Source: Pararobbsia alpina
GTDB taxonomy: Bacteria; Pseudomonadota; Gammaproteobacteria; Burkholderiales; Burkholderiaceae
Direction of reading: 5' to 3'
DNA: 55,472 nt
Assembly (NCBI RefSeq): GCF_902859895.1
Contig: NZ_CADIKM010000033.1
Span: 1 to 55,472 of the forward strand
Made by a program: the position numbers and the translations under genes. Positions 25,724 to 33,478 of the stretch are shown here, in pieces (positions within the stretch are counted from its first letter, which is position 1; each line of letters starts with the position of its first letter). Under the pieces are notes generated by a model that was not told where the DNA came from, ran no database searches, and worked only from the letters and a program-made list of their open reading frames with translations.

Positions 25724-26842
25724 ATGTATTTGAAGAACACTTGGTACGTCGCGTGTACGCCCGACGAAATCGAGGGCAAGCCGCTCGGCCGGCAGATCTG
25801 CGGCGAGAGGATCGTATTTTTTCGCGGCCCCGAAGGCAAGGTCACCGCGGTCGAGGACTTCTGTCCGCACCGCGGCGTGCCGCTTTCGCTCGGCTTCATG
25901 CGCGAGGGCCATCTGGTCTGCGGTTATCACGGTCTCTCGATCGGTGGCGATGGGCAATGCGCAAGCATGCCCGGTCAGCTTCCGGGCGGCGTTCAGGCGA
26001 TTCGCCGTTTTCCGGCGGTTCGCAGCTTTCCGGTCGTCGAACGCTATGGCTTTGTCTGGGTCTGGACGGGAGATGCCGAACTTGCCGATCCCGGCAAGCT
26101 GCATCATCTGGCCTGGGCCGAAGATCCCGAATGGGCCTATGGTGGCGGTCTTTATCACGTGCATTGCGACTATCGGCTGATGATCGACAACCTGATGGAT
26201 CTCACGCACGAGACGTATGTGCATGCGACGAGCATCGGCCAGCCGGAAATCGAGCACGCGTTGCCCGACACCCAGGTCGACGGCGACCATGTTGTTACCC
26301 GCCGTTTCATGCAGAACATCAAGGCGCCCCCGTTCTGGGCCGCCGCCTTGCGAGGCAATGGCCTGGCCGACGATGTGCCGTGTGACCGCTGGCAGATCTG
26401 CCGCTTTACACCACCGAGCCATGTGCTGATCGACGTCGGCGTCGCGCATGCGGGACATGGCGGTTTCGACGCGGATCCGAAGTATCGGGCGGGCAGTATC
26501 GTGGTCGACTTCATCACACCCGAAACCGAGACCTCGATGTGGTACTTCTGGGGCATGGCGCGCAATTTCAAGCCGGCGGATGCCGAGCTGACCGCACGTA
26601 TCCGCGAAGGCCAGGCGAAGATATTCTCGGAAGACCTCGCGATCCTCGAAGCGCAGCAACGCAATCTGTCGGCGAATCCGCAGCGTCGGATCCTGAACCT
26701 GAATATCGATGCAGGCGGCGTACGATCGCGGCGAGTCATCGATCGTCTGCTCGAGAAGGAGCAGCAGGAGCGGGCCGCATTGCGCAAAGCGCGGGAAGCC
26801 AAAGGCGCGATCGATAGCACGTCGAGCGCGGCGCCGGCCTGA
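25724..26842 (+). CDS. vanA: Rieske non-haem iron oxygenase, VanA-like
   Basis: The 372-residue product matches vanillate O-demethylase oxygenase subunits. The Rieske centre ligands are C47-P-H49 and C66-G-Y-H69. The mononuclear iron site is in the NLMDLTHETYVHATSIG segment, with two His, and a later Asp. ATG 25724 is chosen because GGAGGAAG lies directly upstream. Such enzymes need a reductase (VanB), and none is found within the window. The tail after residue 340 is charged and Ala-rich (LLEKEQQERAALRKARE). The substrate may be vanillate or another methoxylated aromatic acid, and the symbol is tentative. Confidence 0.82.
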   Translation: MYLKNTWYVACTPDEIEGKPLGRQICGERIVFFRGPEGKVTAVEDFCPHRGVPLSLGFMREGHLVCGYHGLSIGGDGQCASMPGQLPGGVQAIRRFPAVRSFPVVERYGFVWVWTGDAELADPGKLHHLAWAEDPEWAYGGGLYHVHCDYRLMIDNLMDLTHETYVHATSIGQPEIEHALPDTQVDGDHVVTRRFMQNIKAPPFWAAALRGNGLADDVPCDRWQICRFTPPSHVLIDVGVAHAGHGGFDADPKYRAGSIVVDFITPETETSMWYFWGMARNFKPADAELTARIREGQAKIFSEDLAILEAQQRNLSANPQRRILNLNIDAGGVRSRRVIDRLLEKEQQERAALRKAREAKGAIDSTSSAAPA

Positions 26843-26999
26843 GAGAAGGCGGGAGGGCGGAGAAAGGCGAATGGTGAAAGCTGAGGGGGCGGTTCGAGGG
26901 AAACGACCGCTTAGCATGCCACACCAGGTTCGCGCTAGACTTGCTGTCGTCCCGCTGTCTCGAGCGCGATCCCGCGTGCATACTTCCGGAGCCCGCCTC

Positions 27000-27701
27000 A
27001 TGAATGCCCCTTCCGCCGCCCCGTCCGAGGTTGTTTTCCTGATCGACGTCGACAATACTTTGCTCGACAACGATCGTGTTTCGCAGGATCTGAGCGAGCA
27101 TCTGCAAACTGAACTCGGTACCGCATGCCGCAAGCGTTACTTCGAAATCTTCGAAGACCTGCGCGCCGAACTCGGCTACACCGACTATCTTGGCACCTTG
27201 CAGCGCTTGCGAAACGAAGATCCCGACAATCCCCGCCTGCTGTTGATGTCATCGTTTCTGGTCGACTATCCTTTTTCGGACCGCCTGTATCCACGGGCGC
27301 TCGATGTGATCCACCATCTGAGCAAGATCGGACCGACCGTGATTCTTTCGGATGGGGACGTGGTGTTCCAGCCGCGCAAGATCCAGCGCTCCGGTCTGTG
27401 GGAAGCTGTCGGTGGCAATGTCCTGATCTACATCCACAAGGAGCAGATGCTCGATGCCGTCGCGAAACACCATCCGGCCACGCGCTATGTGATGATCGAC
27501 GACAAGGTGCGGATTCTGGCGGCGATGAAGGCGGCCTGGGGCAGCAAGCTGACAACCGTCTTCCCGCGGCAGGGACACTATGCGCTCGATGCAAAGCAGC
27601 TCGCCTCATTCCCCACGCCGGACGTGACGATCGAGCACATCGGCGATCTCTTGGGCCTCGATATCCCGGCCATGCTAGGAGCAGCGACACACATTCGTTG
27701 A
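27000..27701 (+). CDS. HAD-superfamily hydrolase
   Basis: A 233-residue phosphatase-like HAD protein with motif I FLIDVDNTLLDND (nucleophile Asp), motif II VILSDGDVVF, and motif IV near VMIDDKVRIL with the paired acidic residues. A helical cap lies between motifs I and II (about residues 40-110). It is a stand-alone gene after the vanA-like gene and convergent with the DUF2090 gene. ATG 27000 follows TTCCGGAGC, a weak ribosome-binding site; a longer in-frame ORF upstream overlaps vanA and is not used. The substrate is unknown. Confidence 0.86.
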   Translation: MNAPSAAPSEVVFLIDVDNTLLDNDRVSQDLSEHLQTELGTACRKRYFEIFEDLRAELGYTDYLGTLQRLRNEDPDNPRLLLMSSFLVDYPFSDRLYPRALDVIHHLSKIGPTVILSDGDVVFQPRKIQRSGLWEAVGGNVLIYIHKEQMLDAVAKHHPATRYVMIDDKVRILAAMKAAWGSKLTTVFPRQGHYALDAKQLASFPTPDVTIEHIGDLLGLDIPAMLGAATHIR

Positions 27702-27756
27702 GCTGCCTTGAGCGTGGCGAATGACATTCAGCGTGACTATGCTGGGCAGGCTTGGG

Positions 27757-27794
27757 TGGCAAGCGTGCCACGACGGGCGGTGAGGCCACCGCCC
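27757..27794. terminator. Tandem hairpins between convergent genes
   Basis: TGGCA-AGCG-TGCCA (27757-27770) is followed by GGGCGGT-GAGGCC-ACCGCCC (27775-27794). They lie in the 114-base gap between the HAD gene and the DUF2090 gene, which converge here. There is no long T run, so the terminator call is moderate. Confidence 0.55.
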
Positions 27795-27815
27795 CTCTGT
27801 ACTTCTGTGCGTTGA

Positions 27816-28745
27816 TTACTGGACTTCGGCGCGTGCCGACGTGCGTGCGCGTTCGAAGATGTCGACCCATTCCCGGTAGCGCTTACCGATCCTCGCAGCG
27901 GCTTCTTCGCGGCTGATCTTCTTCGCTTCAAAATCGGCTACCGCATCCCAGAAGCTCGTGCGGCCCACTGCGAAGCCGATAAAGCCGGGAACCGCCGCAG
28001 CCGTCTTGAGCCAGCTTGCCACCTTCTTGTCGTCCGCACCTCGGCCCAGAATGATGCAGCCGACATTCGAACGCCCGCCACGCCGTGCCGTTTCAACGAT
28101 CTTCAGGCAATCGTCACGTGAATCCAGGCCTTCAATCTTCCAGACCGACGGGTCGACTCCACCCTCCTGCAACGTCTCGATCGCCTTGCGCATCAGTATG
28201 GGACGAAGCTGCGTATCGTAGGCGTTCTTGTCGTTGTTGACCTTTGCCAACTGGGCTTGCGTCGCCGGCACCAGCAACTCGAACATGAAGGGCTGCTTGT
28301 GTTCGGCGCAATAGTCGGAGAGTGCCTTGAGCCGCGCGGTCTGACGTTTGTTCAGTTCCGCGTCGCCCTCGGGGTTGTAACGCACGAGCGCTTTCGCGAA
28401 AGTCGGCTTGAACGCCTCGAGGTGACTCGCGAAATCTTCATACTCGAACTCGAATTCCGGCGAGCCGCTTTGCTCGGTCGACATCGCGGTGATGTACTGC
28501 CCTTTCGCCGCATCACGAAGGATCTCTGCACCAAACTCTTCATCGACGAGAATGCCGGCGGTTTCCTTAGGAACACCGTCTTTCAATGCGTGCTGAAAGC
28601 CTTCATAGATCAGCCGCTTGCTGTCCGATACCTTGGCATGCTGATCGTCGGTCAACGGCGCCTTGAGGTGGAACATCCCGCTGATATACGAAGCGCGGTG
28701 ATCGAAAGGCAGAATGTAGAGGGGTTTGCTGTAGCCAAGGGTCAT
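27816..28745 (-). CDS. DUF2090 (IolC C-terminal-like) aldolase-type protein
   Basis: The 309-residue product corresponds to the DUF2090 domain found at the C-terminus of some proteobacterial IolC proteins, which is thought to be a 2-deoxy-5-keto-gluconate-6-phosphate aldolase module. Characteristic segments are LYILPFDHRASY, AGILVDEEFGAEIL, EFEYEDFASHLEAFKPTFAKALVRYNPEGD, FELLVPATQAQL, WKIEGLDSRDDC and CIILGRGADDKKVASWL followed by GFIGFAVGRTSFWDAV. ATG 28745 has GGAGAA upstream; the longer ORF to 28904 lacks support. Here the domain stands alone without the kinase half, and no other inositol genes are nearby. An aldolase function is inferred. Confidence 0.82.
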   Translation of the reverse strand: MTLGYSKPLYILPFDHRASYISGMFHLKAPLTDDQHAKVSDSKRLIYEGFQHALKDGVPKETAGILVDEEFGAEILRDAAKGQYITAMSTEQSGSPEFEFEYEDFASHLEAFKPTFAKALVRYNPEGDAELNKRQTARLKALSDYCAEHKQPFMFELLVPATQAQLAKVNNDKNAYDTQLRPILMRKAIETLQEGGVDPSVWKIEGLDSRDDCLKIVETARRGGRSNVGCIILGRGADDKKVASWLKTAAAVPGFIGFAVGRTSFWDAVADFEAKKISREEAAARIGKRYREWVDIFERARTSARAEVQ

Positions 28746-29111
28746 GTCGATTCTCCTTTGCGACGGCGGCCGAGCTCGCCTGATGGATGGATGCTTGTGC
28801 ATGCCGTTGAACGAACGGCACCAGAAAATAGAGAATGCGCTGCGCGAAAGGAACCTCACCGTCGTTTGCAACGCGGCGTGCAGCCGTTCCATTATGTGCC
28901 ACACAACGGCTCGCGCAGATCAGAACTGCTGACAATTACCAAAGTCCGCCTTGATGAAGGCGTCGCTGTTGCGAGCAAGATAAATGCCCGCCGCAGCGCC
29001 GCGACACACAAGTCGCCCATCCGGTCGTGTACAGTGCCAGCCATGATGAAATTCCTTATCGTCTGAAGGAAAAAATACGCCAGCGCAGTCCAACCGATTG
29101 GAGTCTTCAGA
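28746..29111. other. Divergent promoter region
   Basis: 366 bases between the divergent DUF2090 and agmatinase genes. It must hold both promoters; no strong sigma-70 pair or operator could be picked out by eye. Confidence 0.4.
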
Positions 29112-30416
29112 ATGTCCGCCAGTCCCACCTCGCTGTCTTCGTCGTCCAGCGGAGCACCCAAGTCTTCCGCGGCGTCCGGCATGCCGCCCGATGCGACCTA
29201 TGCGGGGATCATGTCCTTCATGCGCCGGCCGCAGACAAGGGAACTTGCGGGCGTCGATGTCGTGGTGTCCGGGATTCCGCTCGATCTGGCCACGACCTTT
29301 CGGCCGGGCAGCCGCTTTGGCCCCGCGGCGATTCGAGCGGCCTCGGCACAGCTCAGCGAACTCAAGCCGTTTCCCTGGGGCGTCGATCCGTTCGAGACCC
29401 TCAAGGTCGTCGACTACGGTGATTGCTGGTTCGATGCGCACAATCCGCTGACGATCCGCGACGCGATCGTCGCCCACGCGCGGACCATCCTCGCTTCGGG
29501 CGCACGGATGTTGACGTTCGGGGGCGATCATTACATCACCTATCCGCTGCTGCGCGCCCATGCCGAGAAATATGGCAAACCGCTGAGTCTGATTCACTTC
29601 GATGCTCATACGGACACCTGGCCTGACGAGCAGCCCGATTCGCTGAATCATGGGACGATGTTCTACAAGGCCGTGCGTGAGGGCTTGATCGATCCTGCCC
29701 GCTCTGTCCAGGTCGGTATCCGGACGTGGAACGACGATACGATGGGGATCAAGGTGCTGTCGGCGCCCTGGGTCCATCAACACGGCGTTGAAAGAACGAT
29801 CGAGACCATCCTGTCGATCGTTGGCGATTCACCCACTTACCTGACATTCGACATCGACTGCCTCGATCCCGCCTTCGCGCCGGGAACGGGCACACCCGTG
29901 CCGGGCGGCCTGACTTCGGCCCAGGCGCTTGAAATCATCCGGTCGATGACACCCGTGAATCTCATGGGTGCCGACGTCGTCGAGGTTGCCCCGGCTTATG
30001 ACCACGCCGAAATCACGGGACTCGCTGCGGCGCACATTGCGGCGGACCTCCTGTGCGTGATGAACGAACAAAAGCTCGCGAAGGGAAGGGGGCAGGGCGT
30101 CGCCGAACATTTCGAGCGCTCGCGTCAGCGTTATCCGGCCATCCGGCCATCCGTCGGCGAACCCAATACGTTCCGGCTTAAGTATCGCGAGGCTTTGATT
30201 CAAACCGTCCAGGAAGTCATCCGGGGCAAGCTTCATGGCAGCCGGCACGAAGTCGAAGCGCTTGCACAAAGCTTCGTCGCCGCGCACGACATGCCCTCTT
30301 TCGTAGATGCGGTTCAGTCGGACCTCGATTGCCTGTATCTCGGGAATGTTGCGCGATTCCGGCTCAGGCTCTCGGAGTATGAGGACTGGCCCTTCAAGCG
30401 ATCGAATATCCAATGA
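29112..30416 (+). CDS. speB: Agmatinase/ureohydrolase with extra C-terminal domain
   Basis: Residues about 25-325 form a ureohydrolase that should release urea from agmatine or a related guanidino compound. The metal ligands are in GGDH (137-140), HFDAHTDTW (162-170) and FDIDCLDPAFAPGTGTP (246-262), with the full set of His and Asp residues present. The N-terminal 24 residues are Ser-rich. Normal agmatinases end near residue 320. This one runs on without a stop for another 110 residues (326-434), a hydrophilic helical segment (for example RLKYREALIQTVQEVIRGK and LYLGNVARFRLRLSEYEDW) that I do not recognise. Ribosome-binding site GGAG precedes the ATG. Substrate specificity within the family is not certain. 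Confidence 0.85.
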   Translation: MSASPTSLSSSSSGAPKSSAASGMPPDATYAGIMSFMRRPQTRELAGVDVVVSGIPLDLATTFRPGSRFGPAAIRAASAQLSELKPFPWGVDPFETLKVVDYGDCWFDAHNPLTIRDAIVAHARTILASGARMLTFGGDHYITYPLLRAHAEKYGKPLSLIHFDAHTDTWPDEQPDSLNHGTMFYKAVREGLIDPARSVQVGIRTWNDDTMGIKVLSAPWVHQHGVERTIETILSIVGDSPTYLTFDIDCLDPAFAPGTGTPVPGGLTSAQALEIIRSMTPVNLMGADVVEVAPAYDHAEITGLAAAHIAADLLCVMNEQKLAKGRGQGVAEHFERSRQRYPAIRPSVGEPNTFRLKYREALIQTVQEVIRGKLHGSRHEVEALAQSFVAAHDMPSFVDAVQSDLDCLYLGNVARFRLRLSEYEDWPFKRSNIQ

Positions 30417-30598
30417 GTCGGAGCGAACGTGTGGCGGCGATGCCAAGGCTGACCGACCACCCCGCATCCGTGCGCAAGATGCGTGCGTAGCCTGGTCTCC
30501 TTGCAATCTTTGACGTTTTTCTAGCGGGATTTATCGATCCTTGAAACTCGTGGCAGTCCGTCGAACGTATGCTTCCAGTTCCATTCGTGAGGTGCTGC

Positions 30599-30808
30599 AT
30601 GACGCGAAAGATCGCCGCTCCGCCGCGGTACCCGCTTGCCGGCCGATCGCCTGGAAGGCGCAGCGACGCCGATTTCAATCCGCTGTTGAGTGCGTGGGGT
30701 ATTCCGACCCAGCCCCCTCATTCCAGCAAGGCGCCTGATTGCGTCGCGACGCAAGAAATCGCGAGCCCATGGGCCGCGCTGATGTCGCCGGAATCACCCG
30801 CTACATGA
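30599..30808 (+). CDS. Possible small protein (69 residues)
   Basis: A short ORF whose ATG follows GTGAGGTGC, a plausible ribosome-binding site. The product is basic at its N-terminus (MTRKIAAPPRYPLAGRSPGRR) and has no recognised domain. It lies in an 855-base region with no other firm gene. It may be a chance ORF. Confidence 0.3.
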   Translation: MTRKIAAPPRYPLAGRSPGRRSDADFNPLLSAWGIPTQPPHSSKAPDCVATQEIASPWAALMSPESPAT

Positions 30809-30863
30809 GTGCTTCACAAAACCCGATATATTGTTCACAGCCACGTTGCAATCGGTAACAGCG

Positions 30864-31046
30864 ATGACGAATAGCACGGACCTGCAGCGACTCATTATCC
30901 GACTGAGAAAAGAAAGCGAAGCCGCAAAGGCACTGATGATCGAGTATGGGCTGGTGCCTGGCAGGAACCGGAACAGCAGGCGCAACACACGGCTGCTGAT
31001 GCGCCACGCGGCCAAACGGGGTACAAGCCAAACGACCTCTGCTTGA
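30864..31046 (+). CDS. Possible small basic protein (60 residues)
   Basis: The ORF encodes a hydrophilic, helical, strongly basic peptide (TDLQRLIIRLRKESEAAKALMIEYG, then an Arg/Asn-rich tail). The amino-acid pattern looks protein-like, but the ribosome-binding site is weak and no family was recognised. An in-frame start 33 bases upstream is an alternative. Confidence 0.35.
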   Translation: MTNSTDLQRLIIRLRKESEAAKALMIEYGLVPGRNRNSRRNTRLLMRHAAKRGTSQTTSA

Positions 31047-31272
31047 AGCAACGCACGCGACTAATCCCAAGCAGCGCGTCATGCGAGTATAGGGATATGC
31101 TTACCTAAGCAAATACACAGGGTGGGTGTGTCAAAGCCGCATGCAAAGGCTGGACGATGGTTACCCGGATTTTGGGAAAAAACGCGTGGGCTTTGGCAAT
31201 GAACGTATTTGCAGGTGAGGGACTCGACTATTTGAGCGCGGTATTCCCACGCCGGAAGGTGGCCAATCGAAC
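31047..31272. promoter_or_regulatory. Leader of the regulator operon with a dyad at 31099-31110
   Basis: This 226-base region precedes the response-regulator operon. It contains the perfect inverted repeat GCTTA-CC-TAAGC at 31099-31110 in a locally AT-rich stretch. It is a candidate operator; no clear -35/-10 pair was identified. Confidence 0.4.
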
Positions 31273-32016
31273 ATGGACGAGACAGAAACCAGCAAGAGCA
31301 CGTTGACCCACCGGACGATGAGAATCGCAGTGCTCGACGACGATCCTGCCCAGACCGATTTCGCGTGTCAGACCTTGTCGGCGGCGGGACATATCTGTCA
31401 CCCGTTTTCAGCGGGCGGTGTGCTCGTGAAGCACTTACGCCGCGAGACGTTCGACCTGCTCCTGCTCGACTGGAACGTCCCGGACATGGCGGGAGACGAA
31501 GTCCTCCGCTGGGTGCGGCAAAGCCTTTCCGTGCACCTGCCCGTGCTTTTCATGACCAGTCGCAGCCACGAGAGTGACGTCACCTCGATGCTCAACCTCG
31601 GCGCGGACGACTACGTGGTCAAGCCCGTGTCGGGCGCGCTTCTGCTTGCGCGGGTCAGTTCGCTGCTGCGGCGCGCGTATCCACACGACCCCGCGGCGAT
31701 CAGGGAAGTCTACGACGATTTCGAATTCGATCTGAAGGCCCGTCAGGTACGGGTACGAGGACAGCTGGCGATACTCACGCAAAAGGAGTTCGAGCTCGCG
31801 CTTTTGCTGTTCTAGTATCTGAACCGGCCTTTGTCGCGCGCCCATATCCTCGAGAGGATATGGAAACAGGCCATCGACATCCCGTCGCGTACCATGGACA
31901 CTCACGTGTCGATGCTGCGCACGAAACTCGGGCTGCGTCCCGAACACGGTTATCGGCTGACACCGATCTACGGCTACGGATATCGCCTCGAGACCGTCGA
32001 ACCGGAGGCCGTATGA
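31273..32016 (+). pseudogene. OmpR-type response regulator split by an in-frame amber codon
   Basis: The frame encodes a 247-codon OmpR/PhoB-type regulator interrupted only by TAG at 31813-31815. The receiver is complete: acidic pair in VLDDDPAQ, phospho-acceptor D66 in LLLLDWNVPDMAG, and KPVSGALLLARVSSLLRR. The winged-helix domain starts (YDDFEFDLKARQVRVRGQ, LTQKEFELALLLF) and continues after the stop in the same frame ([47 protein letters not shown]). A CAG-to-TAG change at that position would explain it. The real stop TGA at 32014-32016 overlaps the FecR start (ATGA). No convincing restart lies after the amber codon (only TTG 31831 and ATG 31894). The operon genes downstream are intact. 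Confidence 0.88.
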
Positions 32017-33431
32017 CCCATTCGGTCGCGTCGAATGGGCGTGCCTTGCAGCGCGGTGTCCAGGGCATGCTTGCCGCGCTCGTACCCGTGTTGGTACCCG
32101 TGCTCGTGCCGATATTCGGCGCGCTGCCGTCGGTGTCGCACGCAGCCACCGGTGCCGCAAAACCGGTCCTGCAGACGCAGCGGGCTACCGCGACCTACGT
32201 GACGCGGCCGGGTGACAGCCTATACGGCATCGCTGCACGATACCTGCTCGATCCGGGCGACTGGACCGTTCTTCGGCGCATGAATCTTGTGAGGGAACCG
32301 CGCCGCCTGCGGCCCGGCATCACCTTGCGCCTGCCGGTTGCGCTACTGCAGCGCGATCATCTGGCGGCGCGCGTCGTGGCGACGAGCGGGCGAGTCGAAC
32401 GTGCATTCCGCAAGGGCCCATTGATGCCGCTCAATGTGGGTGCAACGCTCTCCGAAGGGGACCGCATACGCACGAGCGAGGGCGCCTTCGTCACGCTGGA
32501 ATTCGACGACGGGTCTCACGTCAGCGTGTCACAGAACAGCTCGATCGATCTCGGCACGTTGCGCAAGACGGCGCTCACGGGTACGACAGAACGAGTGATC
32601 AATCTGCGGCAGGGCAAAGTCGACAGCGAGGTCATGCACGCACCGAAGCCCGGCGACCAGTTTCAGATCCGCTCGCCGTCAGTCGCGGCCGGAGTCCGCG
32701 GCACCCGGTTTCGCGTGAATTATCTTCGGGACAGCAAGGCGACCACAGTCGAAGTGCTCGACGGAACGGTCGGCGTCGATGCGCTAGCCGCCAGACAGTC
32801 CGCGCTACAACTCATACCGGCCCGGTTCGGCAGCGTGACCCATGGCGAGGCGAGGGCAGGGGAGCCGGTCGCATTGCTCGCGGCTCCCACGCTCGTCGAT
32901 CCCGCCAGACTGCAGGATGCACAGGATGTCGTATTCGACCTCGTGCCGCTCGCCGCTGCATCAACCTACCGCGTGCAGATCGGGCGCGATGCGGGGATGC
33001 TCGACGTGATGTGCGAGCTTCATGTGGCGCAGCCGCGCGCCGCGCTCGACGAGCTTGCGGACGGTACCTATTTTGTGCGGGTGTCGGGCACCGACGACCA
33101 AGGGCTCGAGGGGCTGTCGCAGGTCTATGCGTTCGAGCGTCGGCACCTTGGGCTTGCGGCGTCGGCGGTCCCGGAGCCGGGAAGCCACGACTATCAGTTC
33201 CGCTGGCTCATGAGCCAAACAGGCGTCGAAACCCGCTTTCGCTTCGTGCTTGCAAGCACGCCGGACTTGCACAACCCGATTTTCGACAAGACCGATCTCG
33301 CGGGCCGGCAGATCGTCGTCACGGACCTGCCGCGCGGTGTCTATTATTGGACTGTGATCGCCGAGCGATTCGACAACGGGCGTTTCGACGAGACGGGCAG
33401 TGCGGTGCAGTCGTTTACGCTTGCCTATTGA
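32013..33431 (+). CDS. LysM-FecR domain periplasmic protein
   Basis: From ATG 32013 the product has 472 residues. A long N-terminal export signal (about residues 1-46, with a repeated VPVL motif, ending SHAATG) is followed by a LysM domain ([18 protein letters not shown], near residue 62) that should bind peptidoglycan. A FecR domain then runs about 150-265 ([36 protein letters not shown]). The C-terminal half looks like two fibronectin/Ig-like beta-sandwich domains ([41 protein letters not shown]). The gene overlaps the regulator stop by 4 bases and is followed after 47 bases by the CHASE2 kinase. It could serve as a cell-wall-anchored partner of that kinase; this is inference from operon order. 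Confidence 0.88.
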   Translation: MTHSVASNGRALQRGVQGMLAALVPVLVPVLVPIFGALPSVSHAATGAAKPVLQTQRATATYVTRPGDSLYGIAARYLLDPGDWTVLRRMNLVREPRRLRPGITLRLPVALLQRDHLAARVVATSGRVERAFRKGPLMPLNVGATLSEGDRIRTSEGAFVTLEFDDGSHVSVSQNSSIDLGTLRKTALTGTTERVINLRQGKVDSEVMHAPKPGDQFQIRSPSVAAGVRGTRFRVNYLRDSKATTVEVLDGTVGVDALAARQSALQLIPARFGSVTHGEARAGEPVALLAAPTLVDPARLQDAQDVVFDLVPLAAASTYRVQIGRDAGMLDVMCELHVAQPRAALDELADGTYFVRVSGTDDQGLEGLSQVYAFERRHLGLAASAVPEPGSHDYQFRWLMSQTGVETRFRFVLASTPDLHNPIFDKTDLAGRQIVVTDLPRGVYYWTVIAERFDNGRFDETGSAVQSFTLAY

Positions 33432-33478
33432 CACACAATTTCACATCTCGCCGCCCGCTGACCGGGCCGCCCTCGAGC

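Noticed and set aside
25631-27133. Minus-strand ORF of 500 codons opposite vanA
   Set aside because: Composition and lack of motifs mark it as a shadow of the oxygenase gene.
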